Assembly (NCBI GenBank): GCA_964036045.1
Contig: OZ038387.1
Span: 20,661,348 to 20,725,347 of the forward strand
Reading direction: 5' to 3'
From: Eutreptiella sp. 'Long Island Sound 2002'
Taxonomy: Eukaryota > Euglenozoa > Euglenophyceae > Eutreptiales > Eutreptiaceae
DNA length: 64,000 nt
In this document: positions 1-10,485 of the stretch, piece by piece
Layout of the letters: every line of letters begins with the position of its first letter
Position numbering within the stretch: position 1 is the first letter of the stretch
Made by a program: the position numbers and the translations under genes
The notes under the pieces: model-generated
What the model saw: the letters and a program-made list of their open reading frames with translations, nothing else
Databases searched by the model: none
What the model was told of the DNA's origin: nothing

Positions 1-590
1 GAGGACAAGGAGCTTGCCCCATCTGACATGTCCGCCAGATTATCATTATATTCACCTGATGCGGGCAGTGTGTTGCTGTCCTTCCTCCGCCTACCTGTAT
101 CCTTGCGTGGCTTGCGCACATTCTGTGAAGTGCGCCTCCTCTTGCGCGGTGTGGCACCCCACAACTCAGCCACCATGTCGTACGGATACCCTTCTTCAAC
201 TACATCCTCAGCCCCAATTAAATGCATGCGGATCATGGGCCAGCTCAACCTGTTGCGGAGGGCGGTTACGATGCGGTTCAAGGTTGAGATGGCCCTCTCC
301 GCATCACACGACTATGTGTGTCCAGAGACTTCAGGGAGCTACCGGGAGGTTGGGTAACCCTCAACACGTGGTTGCTGATTTCCACTACCTTGGGAGGCAA
401 AACCAAAATTTGCACAACTAAAAGCACAAATTCACAAATTGGACAACGAGGTGGGAGAGTTGGGTCAAAAAAAAAAGTGCACATCCCGAGAGTAACGTTT
501 CATTGCTCCGTTAATCTGGCGTGGAGTAAAGTGGTACATCAATTACAGTACAGATTACCTTTTGTACATAATACCAAACTATTTGCTGTT
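1..590. other. No gene recognised
   Basis: Several short overlapping reading frames occur on both strands, but none has a recognisable domain or a clear coding signature. I see only a short A-run near 468-477 and no convincing RNA gene or mobile-element end. Confidence 0.5.
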
Positions 591-1257
591 TTAATGCCTT
601 CTCCAAATCCGGGGAAATATTTCTGTACACAAATGCGCAAAGCCGCAGCAAAGCACACGCACATTGCAGAGCCACAATGACGAATCTATTATTTTGCTGC
701 AGTGCATATCCTGCCGCTTTTCATTGTTTCCTGATGTGTAAATATAGCAGATTTGATCCAATTTTGTATTTATCGCCTCTGCTGATGAAGGCCTGATTGG
801 GCCGAAACATGTCCGGAAACTGGGGTGATCAACAAGAAGACGCTCCATCGATTCACGTGCCTGGCTGGGTTCCAGGGACTCCAATTGATTTGTTTGGTGC
901 ACAGGCAGTTCGGAAATCCCTAAAGGCGAAATCAAAATTGCGATTTATTTCAAAACACAGGGCGGCGTCTTGAAGGCCTCAAACAGGGTAGGTTGCTTCA
1001 CCTTTTCCAGTGGGTCACCCATAGTAGTGGGTGCTGCCGGACGCTGGGCGGGGGTCTGGGGTGCAGGTTGGGAGGGCTGTGAGGGTTGAGACTGTTGGGC
1101 GTAGCTGTCACCACCTATAAGAAGGGCCGCAGCAGTAACAGCAACACCGCAACCAGCAGCCACACCCGCAGCAGAACAAGCAACCACAACCAATGCAAAA
1201 GCTTGGTCAGCCAATGCCTGTTGCTTGCGCTTTGCTTTGCTACGCTTCTGCCTTCAT
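591..1257 (-). pseudogene. Degenerate coding-like fragment, possibly transposase-derived
   Basis: Read on the minus strand, one frame stays open from about 1257 down to 591 with a single stop near 943. The upstream half has a basic start, an Ala/Val-rich stretch and a Gln/Pro-rich linker, ending in KQPTLFEAFK. The downstream half contains a run around DHPSFRTCFGPIRPSS. The spacing loosely recalls the start of the hAT-associated DUF659 region (a QPTL motif followed by a VDHPxF motif), but the resemblance is weak. There is no ATG at the upstream end and no splice model. I see a decayed ORF; the transposase assignment is inference only. Confidence 0.22.
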
Positions 1258-1587
1258 GCAGTATCACTCTTTGGGTTGGAACACATGTGCAAGGAATTTT
1301 CTTGCGGCCCATTGTGACAAAAAAGAACGAAAGGGCCTGAAACAACAGCATACAGAAACATTGTACAACTATTAGCAATATTAGCAATACTAGCAGTCAC
1401 AATAACCAGCAGTCACAGTACCGGCAGGGAGACATGACATTCCACCATAGACACCTTATTTGGTCACGATATTTTTCAAGTTTGCACTTTCCCACTATGG
1501 CCCTTTATGTTTTTTGTGACCAGTCACAAAAAATGACCCGCCCCCCTGGACCCGGACCCCCCAAGTGGCACCAAAATTATATCCATC

Positions 1588-1640
1588 CCTTGGGGGGGGG
1601 GTCTAGCCAGGGGGCTCTATCGGACCCCCCCCCCCCAATT
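1588..1640. repeat. Short element with G-run and C-run ends
   Basis: A run of G, the core GTCTAGCCAGGGGGCTCTAT, and a run of C form an imperfect inverted structure. A closely similar unit lies at 50245-50287 inside PP1 intron 4, so this is a dispersed short repeat. It may be a solo terminal fragment of a transposon with G-rich inverted ends. Confidence 0.5.
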
Positions 1641-1956
1641 AAAAGCCCGCCCAACCATTTTGATGTTGTTACGACCATGAAGATGAAGATCAAGAAGGTT
1701 AAGGAGGTGCATGTGGCCATCCGTTCCCCTCAATTCTGCTCAGTTGGGCCCACAGGCAAGATGAGACGCCTTTGTCTAAGCGCTAGATGGTATTGGTCAC
1801 ACTGACAACGAAGGTTGCCAGCGACTGGCACTAGCACTGCAGTTTATCCCATCCATGCCCTCTAAGACCTGCACTCAATCCAAGGTGCTGAAGATAGGCA
1901 AATTATACATTGGAATATACTTGGCATTTATTTGGCTACGTCCTCGTCATTGACTC

Positions 1957-2095
1957 TGAGTCACAGTCGGAGTTAGAGGTAGAGTCTAAGGTAGAGCTAG
2001 TGTCTGAGTCAGAGCTCGAGCCGAAGGCAGAGCTAGGGTTTGAGTTAGAGCTTGAGTCACAGTTTGAGTTGGAGGTAGGGATAGAACTGGAGGTA
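1957..2095 (+). repeat. Degenerate GAG-rich minisatellite
   Basis: Imperfect iterations of GAGTTAGAG/GAGTCAGAG-like units. In one frame they translate as Glu/Ser/Leu/Val repeats (ESELEVES-like), which explains the 108-codon open frame across it. That frame is probably an effect of the repeat rather than a gene. Confidence 0.6.
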
Positions 2096-2759
2096 GCAGA
2101 TGTATCGTTGCACCCCTTGAAGGTGCATAGTCAGGGTCAGCCAAACGGCTACCAAGACCACTCCGTGCAGGGACACACACCAGACACAACGAGCAACCGC
2201 AAGAACCTCGTGCAAGGGTGGAGTCAGCACAACTAGTTCCACCCAATTGTGGTAGAATGTGCACGCTCACGAAATTGTTGTGACAAAGGGGGATATGAAC
2301 CGTGCCTCAACCGTAGGATGCACTCCAAGACATTCTTGTGTGCACGAGGGAACGGCCTAGTACTATTCCTCCGTGGACTGTGTTCAAGAACCCTCACAAT
2401 TATGAGAGGTTTTGGAACACTAAACAACCGGAGGTGTATGCTATGTACTCCGCTTCCACCACAAAGTACCGAAAAACCATTGTCCAAAATTGTTGGACCA
2501 TGTGCAAGTGATTGCGTGAGATTTCACTAATGCGCTCAAATTGTCACAACCCCGTGACTATTGATGCAATGCGGGAGTCTCTTTGGCAATTGCTAGCCGT
2601 GAAGTCACAAAAAAGAAAATCATTGGAGTTGACCACACACTTCCACAAATGGTACCAACAAAGATCACGCGCTTGCGGATCATCATTAAGACACATGACA
2701 CGGTTGATACCCAGTGGATGGGTGAATGCAATCCCATGCTGTTAGAGCTAGATTCTTGA

Positions 2760-3185
2760 CAAGTTACAACTTTAGCCCTGCGGCGCACAACACCACCCCT
2801 TAAAGCCCGAGCAAAGAAGTCCATTGGAGATTTCTTTAAAACCGAACCACTGGATCACTCACCACGTGTTCTTGCTTCGCCATCAAGTGCCATCGCTTCA
2901 CCAGGCTTACTTACTACCCCATCCCCATCCACACACAATACCCAAACTCCTCCAACTCCTGGTGTTGTGCGTCAAGTGACATTCCAAGATTCACCCAGAG
3001 AAACCATAGCTCCTACTTTAGTGCCTGTCATTGCACCCATTGACCCGCCATCCCCTCAGGTGCAATTGAGTGAGGATGTTGTGGCTAGGTACGTAGAACA
3101 AGTTGCTTTTTTTTTCCCCCAAGGTCTCCAACGGGCGTGTTGGAACACCTTCTGTTTTGGGAATAGAGCGGCCAATGCCCATTGA
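2760..3185 (+). CDS. Unidentified open fragment, Ser/Pro/Thr-rich
   Basis: An open stretch without an ATG near its start. It begins basic, contains KSIGDFFKTE, continues as a Ser/Pro/Thr-rich linker, and then reads VARYVEQV before a T-run where the frame appears to shift. KSIGDFF resembles the hydrophobic core of a PCNA-interacting (PIP-like) peptide but lacks the leading Gln, so no function is assigned. There is no recognisable fold and no neighbouring exon, so it is probably an exon remnant or a transposon fragment. Confidence 0.22.
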   Translation, partial: QVTTLALRRTTPPLKARAKKSIGDFFKTEPLDHSPRVLASPSSAIASPGLLTTPSPSTHNTQTPPTPGVVRQVTFQDSPRETIAPTLVPVIAPIDPPSPQVQLSEDVVARYVEQVAFFFPQGLQRACWNTFCFGNRAANAH

Positions 3186-3959
3186 GCTCATTGGGACTGC
3201 AATACTATATGCTGCCATATGTGACTCTGAGACTGGGGTCCAAAAAAAGATACTTCCCATACATGGGACCCATTGATTTTTTGACCCGCCACCTCCCCAA
3301 AGGGAAACGGGAGTGGTCGGGGAACGGTACACGTTTCACCGGGGTCACCATAGTTTCACCATGGTGTGTGGGTGTGTATTTCGCTTCGCCATGTTTATCA
3401 GGGGGTTGGGCATTGCAAGAGTTCACCAGCGGTAGATGTGCAACGGAAAATGAGCCATGAGATTGTGACTGATCAGGAGGTGTCCCCTGTCATCAGTTTT
3501 TTCTTCTATCCCCTCCCCTCTCAAGATCAACCAAAACATGTATGCTCAATAACGTGTGCCCATACCTTGAAGGCATGCACATATACATGTTGGAGAGGAG
3601 GACCATAGGAACCACTCAACTCAAAGTGTGGTTCGCAAACAGATGGAACCCGCTTCGAACAAAAATACCCCACCCCTCTGGTGTTGTACTAAGAAACACC
3701 ATCATCGGACGCAACCGGCACCGGCACTTTTCGGCAAAACGCTACTATTGCAATATGTACACTTGCCCATTCTGTATGGCACCCCATAGCAATCTTACCC
3801 GTGGACTCCGTGTGGCCACAAATTAAAGGGACGGGGCCAATATGATGGCAATTTTATAAACTCCACTCCTTTTGCCTTGAAGACAAAGTAGAGTTGAATA
3901 GAGGAGAATGTGTGCAGAGCTTTCTACTCTCCACCCCTTTGAAACTCCAAAAGAGGTGG
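3186..3959. other. No gene recognised
   Basis: No frame has domain-like content. Local features are small palindromes only. Confidence 0.4.
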
Positions 3960-4570
3960 TCGCCTGAAGATGACATGGACTTGGAGATTGTGCTATAAAA
4001 AGTGCACCTGCTACAAGTAATTGCACAATGCACGTTTTATAGGTCAGGTCAGAATTTGTGTACGATGATACAAGCTTCACACTAGGATCAGTGTTCCACT
4101 CGCAAGCCTCATAGAGATGAATTTTGAGCTGGTTGGTAAGCTCAACAATGAACTGTTGGTAGCAGTCCTGCTCGCCCACTGCATCTATTGGATACCTCTT
4201 ACGGACCGTGAGCAACTTTCCACGGATCTACATCTATTGACAAATGTCCTCCTCTTTTTTATGATTGGCCGTGGGAGGTTGCCCCTGGGCTCTAAGGCTT
4301 CAATGCTTTGCTGAGGGGAGGCATCCTTGCCTTGGGGCGGGGTCTGGGTGGCCTCAACGTGATCTTTGGCCTCGATGAGTGAATCCTCAACTTGGGCACG
4401 GGTGGGCAAGGTAGGAGGGGTATGAACTCAGTCACCTCTTCAAAATGGTCACTGGCCCCCTTTATGATCTGCACATAGCAATCAGCATTGATGCTCAATA
4501 CATGCTTCACAAAGCCATTTGGCATCTTGGTGAGGGGAACATCCTCAAAGGAACCCCAATATCCAACCAC
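3960..4570 (-). pseudogene. Frameshifted minus-strand coding fragment, unidentified
   Basis: Three successive minus-strand frames read as plausible protein and can be linked only by frameshifts. The first (from 4570) holds VGYWGSFEDVPL and NADCYVQIIKGASDHFEEV. The second (from about 4409) is a hydrophilic Glu/Gln/Pro-rich linker with a basic KKRRTF patch. The third (from about 4215) holds RKRYPIDAVGEQDCYQQF and a following helix-like stretch. Changing frame while protein character persists suggests a decayed exon or transposon ORF. I do not recognise the family. Confidence 0.3.
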
Positions 4571-4594
4571 CTACCTCCCACTTGGACCCAAATT
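4564..4594 (+). repeat. 31-bp direct repeat, left copy
   Basis: Identical over 31 bp to 5006-5036. The two copies bracket about 410 bp that include a tRNA-like sequence. This could be a long target-site duplication or the remains of a local tandem duplication. Confidence 0.75.
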
Positions 4595-4628
4595 CTACTG
4601 CCTTTGGCAGCGCACCTCGAAGAGAGGC

Positions 4629-4712
4629 TGACAGTCAGCCAATCAGTCAGTTAGTCAGGCAAGCAGTCACTCAGGCAGTCAGTCGGGCAAGCAGGCAGGC
4701 AAATAGGCAGAC
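4629..4712 (+). repeat. Degenerate CAGT/CAGG tetranucleotide repeat
   Basis: Roughly 20 imperfect units of CAGT, CAGG and CAAG. A simple sequence repeat between the flanking 31-bp repeats. Confidence 0.75.
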
Positions 4713-4787
4713 AGAAACACACAGTCCAGGTTTTTTCAGTGGCAGACTCGACTACAAGCAGTGGAGAGCCTGCTGTGTAGTAGGGCA

Positions 4788-4922
4788 GTCAGCGGTCGAG
4801 TGGTAATGCATTCGACCGACTTTAGTCTCGTCGGCGATTCGATTCCCGGCCGACATATCGCCGGCCGCGCCGCTCGACCTGTAAGCTTTGTTGTACCTGA
4901 CCCTCGTTCAAATCCTTCTGAG
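4788..4922 (+). other. tRNA-like, pol III promoter-like sequence (SINE-head candidate)
   Basis: The sequence GGTCGAGTGGTAATGC resembles an A box (TRGCnnAGTGG). About 30 bases later GATTCGATTCC matches the B box (GGTTCGANTCC) with one change, and a CCGAC/GTCGG pair sits where an anticodon stem would be. A second B-box-like GTTCAAATCC lies near 4906. It does not fold as a clean functional tRNA, because the acceptor stem is unclear and the anticodon loop is too large. It is more likely tRNA-derived SINE material than a working tRNA gene. Confidence 0.45.
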
Positions 4923-5005
4923 CACAAACTTTTGACCCCCCCCCCAAAATGTGATATCGAGTTTCAGGGAATAGAGGCCTCAGAATCAAAAAATCCATTT
5001 GTGTT

Positions 5006-5036
5006 CAACCACCTACCTCCCACTTGGACCCAAATT
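5006..5036 (+). repeat. 31-bp direct repeat, right copy
   Basis: Perfect copy of 4564-4594. See that entry. Confidence 0.75.
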
Positions 5037-5434
5037 TGTCTTCTGTAGAAAATTGCTATCTCTAGCTACGGTACGCCTTTTCCCCCATGGAGGTCACACA
5101 GGTCTCAGATGGGGGGTTGATACCCTTTCGATAGGTCACCCCATGCAACATGCAGTTTGCACCATGCAACAAAATACAAGGGAGGAAATGAAAACATACA
5201 ACCATACATATGTATGCACCCATGGCGAAAACCAACAAAGGCTGAAAATGGGCCCTAGATTCTGCCATGGGCTAGAAGTAGTGGGTTTGTCTGGCTGGCC
5301 CACTGTCCAAAGCAAAAAAGGGGCACGACTCTTCAACATGATCTTTGATAGTACCACAAGCTATTACGTATCAGTGAGCACAATCATGGCACCGTGTGTT
5401 AGCATCCAGGAATCAAAGTGGCGACATACGGCGC

Positions 5435-5690
5435 TGTCGTATTGGGAGAAATGGCTGTGTAACCCTTGCCGTATCACGGAGAAATGAAATGGCTATGTAG
5501 CCCCTGCTGTCTTGGGGAGAAATCAAAGGACTATACAACCCTTGCGGTATTGGGGAGAGGAGAAACGGCTGCATCAACCCCGCCGTATCGGAGAGAAATG
5601 AAATGCCCACATAACCCTTGTTGTCTGGGGGCGTGCACAACAGGGCTGCAAAAAAAAGGCTACATAACCCTTGCAATCTCGTGGCCCACA
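5435..5690 (+). repeat. Minisatellite, units of about 35-50 bp
   Basis: Six or so diverged units share GGAGAAATGAAATGGCT, then ATGTAACCCTTGCCGTAT. Units differ by small indels. The open frames across it on both strands follow from the repeat and are not called as genes. Confidence 0.65.
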
Positions 5691-5699
5691 AAGGAGGGA

Positions 5700-6125
5700 G
5701 GAATCAACTGGGCTACAAAACCCCTACCATCTGGATTCAAACAATGGGGACATAAGGCCCCAAAATGTAAATCTTGTTTTTGTTGTAAAGGTGAAAAAAG
5801 AGTAATTTTTTTCTACCGTAAAGGTGAATACCATTTTTTTGATGTACAGGCAAGCAGTTTCTTTTTTTTTTTTTGGAATGGCGGGATTTTTTTTTTCCTG
5901 CAAAAGCGAGTGCCCAATTTTTTCAGTACTCACAACAAAAAGCTTTTTCTTGCTCCCCTTACAGTCAAACAAACTTACAACATACACTCACAGCACTCTC
6001 CCCGGCCCTGGCATGCGACTAGGTTCATCAGAACTCAACCCCAAAATGTTCAAAGGAATGACAGCGTGCACCCAAAAAACTCCGTTGTGGTCATTTGTGC
6101 ACCCCTGAATCTCCCGCATGAAATT
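5700..6125. other. No gene; T/A-run rich
   Basis: Homopolymer T and A runs (for example 5861-5874) and a twice-repeated TACCGTAAAGGTGAA-like motif near 5770-5830. Nothing coding is recognised. Confidence 0.45.
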
Positions 6126-6445
6126 TCAAACGCCGTACATGCGCCTCCCACGCACTAGCCTACACCTAGCATACACTAGCGTACACCCACCTTCAGGATG
6201 CTGGTGACTGCACTTCATGGGAGTTACCTCACACACCTGCACAACCACGTGGTGTGTGTGGCTTGTGCGCGTCTCGTATGCCTGCTCCAGCTGCAGCGCA
6301 ATGTATAGGGGGTAGTGGGCCCAGCGGTGGGTCTGGGAGTCTTGATACCTCCAGCACATGCTTGTGTCCCCCACAGGAATGGGGTTGGCCCCTTCTGCAA
6401 GCTGGTCCAGCAAGGATTTCTCCTGCTGGAGCCTGACCTGCCAGT
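6126..6445 (-). CDS. WWE-like domain fragment
   Basis: The minus frame reads GHWQVRLQQEKSLLDQ and then a stretch with Trp, Gln-Asp, a second Trp (HRWAHYPL), and LQLEQAYET. This is followed by a Val-rich strand and an Arg-containing end, and closes at 6126. The order W-x2-Q-D, x-x-R-W-x2-Y, hydrophobic, L-E-x-A is that of WWE domains, which bind ADP-ribose-type ligands in PARP and E3-ligase proteins. No start codon or partner domain is visible, and upstream the frame runs into the GA microsatellite. It is therefore a fragment, perhaps a captured exon. The assignment is from motif spacing only. Confidence 0.35.
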
Positions 6446-6513
6446 GCCCGCCCGGACCCTGAGTAGGATAGGAAACGTGATACGAACGGGGGTAATGAGG
6501 CAGGGGGCTTGAA

Positions 6514-6516
<3 letters not shown>

Positions 6517-6551
<35 letters not shown>
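6517..6551 (+). repeat. (GA)n microsatellite
   Basis: About 17 uninterrupted GA dinucleotides. Confidence 0.95.
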
Positions 6552-6553
<2 letters not shown>

Positions 6554-7537
6554 ACCAGAAAATGGTGGTGGGTGAGAGAGGGCCAAGAGGGGGGTTTACG
6601 AGAAAACAAAAAAACGCTGCGTCCGCTTTTGTGGTCTCCAGACTGGCTGCTGATCGACGGCAGTTGGCGATGAAGCAACGGCAGTTGGTGGTTACGCAAG
6701 GCCCGGGGGAAAAGGGGGGGGGGTCAGGCCTTGAAGAAAAGAACGCAAGAAAGGGCCCATCGAGGGTCCTGGTGGAGACGGCGGTGAAAGGAGAGGGAGA
6801 GAGGAAGGGAAGGGGTGGAAAGGGCAGGGGCGACCGCATAGTAGTACTCAGGCTCACCGCTGTCAGTGACTTTTAAAGATCCGAAGGAGGGGCTTGGGGC
6901 AGGGCAGGGTTTGGTCATTGACGGTGGCGGTGGCCCACCGAACACGCTTTATGTCCCCCATGGCTGGGCCCCTGAACGGACTGTTTCGTGGCTGTTTGAG
7001 AAGGAATCAAACCCTGGGTCGTTCTGAATAGCACAGTCAGGCGCCCTTCCCCAATCAAGCGATTTGCCCCTGAACACTGGTGGAAACAGTCATCACTGTA
7101 ACCCTTCTTCTCACGAGAAATGGTGCAGCACATGGGATACGGCACGCAAAAGGCAATCGCATCATTACGTTGGTCAAAGCAGACGACCTGTGTCCAATAT
7201 ACATTCAATGTTGGTGTGCTTAGACCCAAAAATGTCGCCACAGGTGCTCCAAAATTTCACTGCCACTCCAACTTCCAGTTCTGCTCGAAAATTAGCTGCC
7301 CCATGTGTACTAAAATGGGCAGATTCTTCTAGGCATGTCAAATGTCCCCGTCCCTCCTGCCCTGTCAGACCACACGTTTAGCTACTTTTTCCCCTCGAAA
7401 ACTACTAATTCCATGCGCTGCCTTCGGCACAGAAGCGCTCCTCAAGCGGATAATGCACGTACAACTCACGGTCCTGCAACAAGGGGACGTGGGTAGACCC
7501 TCGTGACTTCATTGCTATGTAATGCACACAAGCTCTC
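6552..7537. other. No gene recognised
   Basis: Purine-rich to 6850, then mixed. Open frames on both strands lack domain content. Confidence 0.4.
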
Positions 7538-8477
7538 CTACTGTAGCGACTGTGCCCGGTCCAGACCCGTTTCTGAGGCCACGTTGCACGAGTAATTGTC
7601 CTCGGGGCTTACAAGCAACACCATTGGCATTGGCATTGGCATTGGCATTGGCACTGGCATTGGCATTGGCATCGGCATTGGCATTGGCAGTGCTGAACCA
7701 AACCACTTCGTCTTCCAGATTTCGACTTTCGGGGCCCTGCCGAACCGCAGTGGGACGCGGGTCCTCAGCTGTTTGCGATGAAGGTGATGGCGGGCCCCAA
7801 TGCTGGTTATCGCCACTGCCTGCTGCTTTCGGCAGTCCGCCTGTTTCCTGGAGTTTAAGGATTTGGGGCTCCAGCAGGAGTAAGCACACTCGGGTACTGC
7901 ACCACCCGTCCAGGCTGCTCCTGCAGCTGCTGGCTGCTGTTGCTGGCTACGCGACATTCGGCACTGCTGTGCTTTGGCTGTGGCAAATGACACGACCTCC
8001 CGCCCTGCCCCAAAGCCCATGCATTCCTTGGGCCCCAACCGGCGCTGACATTGGGAGAAAACTGTTCTGACCCAAAACCCTAAGGCCTCTGCAGTGAAGC
8101 TGTGCTTTGCACTGTGCTCCACAACCTCCTTGGCCTAAGCGGAGTGCGATTGGACGCATTAGGAACGGACGAGGAGGGACGACCTGATGCACCGTCTCCA
8201 GCACAGCAAACTGGCTGAATGGCGGGAGCGTCACTTGGTCTCTTTCCGTCAGCCCCTCGAACACGCCTAAGTCCACAGCGGTGGACACCTGCACCTGCAG
8301 CAGGACGGGGATGGCATCGGGGGAGGGTGCCACGGTGGTCGCGAGGCAGTCGATGGCCGCGCGCTGCTGCCGGAATAGGTCCCACGTGGGGCGAAACACG
8401 ACGGACTTATGCTTGGCCATCAACTCAAACTCTTTTGGGTGCAGGTGCAGCCCCCGCCACACGGTGTCTACCACCAC
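7538..8477 (-). pseudogene. Coding-like minus-strand region, unidentified
   Basis: Two overlapping minus frames look like one protein broken by a frameshift near 8110. The first (8477 to about 8130) includes HPKEFELMAKHKSVVFRPTW and a helical stretch LFRQQRAAIDCLAT. The second (about 8122 to 7538) is mixed, with a Gln run, a Pro/Ala linker and a Met-Pro repeat encoded by the hexanucleotide tract at 7622-7687. Composition resembles the linker-rich structural ORFs of retroelements, but I see no zinc knuckle, protease or reverse-transcriptase motif. Function unknown. Confidence 0.28.
7622..7687 (+). repeat. (TTGGCA)n hexanucleotide repeat
   Basis: About 11 units of TTGGCA with a few substitutions (CTGGCA, TCGGCA). 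On the minus strand it would encode a (Met-Pro)n tract. Confidence 0.9.
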
Positions 8478-9411
8478 CTGAGAGGAAGCGGGTCGATGGT
8501 ACAGCAGGGCAGTCTTGGTTCAATCGAGCCCCAGTGATTCGCAGGCACCAATGGAAACCGTCGTGTGTGTGCACCAACTACGCTGTCGGCCGGCCACCCA
8601 CTGCCCTCAGTTACACATCAGTCCAGCGCCATGTGTTTTTTGAAGTCTCTGTTGCTCGAGGTATTTGATCCTCTCGAGAGTGGGAATCGACAGTGCGTAT
8701 TGATCGATCAAAGTGGAATGTCTGTCCCACTGCTCACCACGGCAGCATACTGTCCCCATGGCCTCCATACCCCTGACAGAACCAGCTGCCGCCCTACTGG
8801 GCCTGTTTGTCCGCCTCTTGAAAGCCTCTCACTTGCACATGTGAGGGTGGCAGGATGTGGAGTACACATTGAAAGCCAAACCTCCCCCTATTCATAGGCA
8901 ACCAATAAGGTGGCAGAGCTGCAACGAGTAGTCAGAGACCTACAGATTTGTGATGCAAGGCGTATTGCCCTCTGCAGATTCGTTTACCCAGGAGCGATAG
9001 GTGCGGCACATCTTTGCTATGTAGGGTTACTTAGAGAGGGCCCAAATGCATCGAGAACTTATCAGGAAATGATGGGGACATGGTTCCCAAAGGGGCATGA
9101 CACCGTCTGAAACGTCAAAGGACCACTCAATTGGCCATCGAACATTCCGCGGTGGGAGCGCCCAGAAGGTGGGAAGGGGGTCAACAAATGACTCAAAATG
9201 ATTGCCTCATTGCGGTGATCATGGGAAGCCGTGTATCACAACAGAAATGTTCAGAGCCCAGTCCGGAAATAGGCAGGCATAGAGATGGAGACTCGGCTGA
9301 CTGGAAATTGGCCCAGCAGCACATTAACTTCTGAAAACCCGCGCACGCGGGGGGGGGGCGGGGGGCGCACAAGACCGAGCCCGAATGAGCACAGTTGCAC
9401 CACGTGGCACG
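8478..9411. other. No gene recognised
   Basis: Contains a G-run at about 9350-9364. No coding region can be supported. Confidence 0.4.
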
Positions 9412-9447
9412 TAACTACCCAGGCCCGACCGCAGGGCCCTGGTGGAG
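9412..9447 (+). repeat. Direct repeat, copy 1
   Basis: A unit beginning TAACTACCCAGGCCC and ending GGTGGAG, repeated at 9518-9553 with two or so differences; spacing is 106 bp. Confidence 0.7.
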
Positions 9448-9517
9448 CACCCGCTGGAAGCAGGCGTCTACCTGGGCCGCAAGATGGGTCCGTGGTACAG
9501 CAAATGCTGGCAGCACA

Positions 9518-9553
9518 TAACTACCCAGGCCCCACCGCAGGGCCTTGGTGGAG
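9518..9553 (+). repeat. Direct repeat, copy 2
   Basis: Second copy of the unit at 9412-9447. Confidence 0.7.
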
Positions 9554-9639
9554 TCAACTGGCACACTGTGGGCAGTGAATTCCAAAAACAACTGGCAAAA
9601 TGCCCGAGTGCGCACCACTAATGGGCAACCCTCGGTGAT

Positions 9640-9890
9640 CCAGAGGCCCCTGGCCGTGTGTTGTATCTCCCAAATCAGTGGTGGTGAGCACCCTCAAAGC
9701 TGCGCTGCCTTAGGAAAGGCTTTGTGCTGAGCATGCCGGCGCTGGCATGGGAGGGACGCCAATCCGCAGGACCAGCATTTGTGAGCAGACGGACAACTGT
9801 CCCACTCTCACCAAAAAAGAATTTTCCACGGCTGTTGGGGTTCGCCGAACAGGCTCCCCGCTTTCGCATTTTTTTGAACCCACCCCCTTG
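9640..9890. repeat. Dispersed repeat related to 50455-50680
   Basis: Shares an ordered series of blocks with the PP1 intron 4 segment at 50455-50680: CCCCTGGCC, GGAAAGsCTTTG, and a block around GCTGGCATGGGAG. Identity is roughly 70% by eye. Both copies have different broken frames, so this is an old dispersed element. Confidence 0.5.
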
Positions 9891-9924
9891 AACTCAGCCC
9901 CAACCCAATGGGTGGACAACCCAC

Positions 9925-10485
9925 TTATCCATGAGTGGAGGATTCCCTCTTACAAAGGCGAATGCGCACATTCCTCCAGAAGTACCAACCAGCATACCCA
10001 TCCAGCCTTGATGGCACGCACCCCCGAATGAGACGGGGATTGAGACAGGGGGCGGCTGAGACAAGGGGCAGATGGGACGGATAGACCTGGCACTTGCGCA
10101 GCAGTGCAGTGAAGTGGTACAGGAGGGCTGGCCACTGCTTGAGGATGGCCGCGTGCTCCTGCGTGATGGCCGTGCCCAGACAGTCCCAGATGGGCTTGAC
10201 GCCCTTTTGGTACAGGGCCCCCGCCAGGGCATCATACAGCTGCACCGACGGGTGTAGCTGGGTCAGGCTTGCCTTTGCGGCGCACACCGCATCCTGCAGT
10301 ACACACTCCATGTTGTGGGACCGTGCCAGGTTGCACCGCAGCTCCTCCATCAGATCCGGGGGCTGGCACAGAGGCATGAAGGGCAACAGCAGGTTGACGG
10401 GAACGTTCGGGCAGTCGTCGGAGGCGCAGACATTGAGTGGCAGGGAATTCACGCAGTAGCCATCTTGAGGACTGTCCGGGGCCAT
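9925..10485 (-). CDS. Hypothetical open frame, 186 codons
   Basis: A long minus-strand open frame with protein-like composition. It has a Cys/Pro-containing N-terminal half (PLCQPPDLMEELRCNLARSH) and a helical middle with VQLYDALAGALYQKGVKPIW, then LLYHFTALLRKC. No signal peptide, zinc site or catalytic motif is recognised. It lies on the same strand as the other coding-like fragments between 4 and 14 kb and may belong to the same decayed element, but no continuity can be shown. Confidence 0.3.
   Translation of the reverse strand: MAPDSPQDGYCVNSLPLNVCASDDCPNVPVNLLLPFMPLCQPPDLMEELRCNLARSHNMECVLQDAVCAAKASLTQLHPSVQLYDALAGALYQKGVKPIWDCLGTAITQEHAAILKQWPALLYHFTALLRKCQVYPSHLPLVSAAPCLNPRLIRGCVPSRLDGYAGWYFWRNVRIRLCKRESSTHG

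Larger units (their letters stand above)
1258..2759. other. Intergenic, repeats only
   Basis: No supportable gene. It holds a short G/C-run element at 1588-1640 and a degenerate GAG/TTAGAG-type repeat at 1957-2095, both listed separately. The remaining frames on either strand look like non-coding background. Confidence 0.45.

Noticed and set aside
1910-2236. Glu/Ser/Leu-rich 108-codon ORF
   Set aside because: Its composition is explained by the GAG-type minisatellite.
4788-4865. Functional tRNA gene
   Set aside because: A and B boxes are present, but the acceptor stem does not pair and the anticodon loop is too large.
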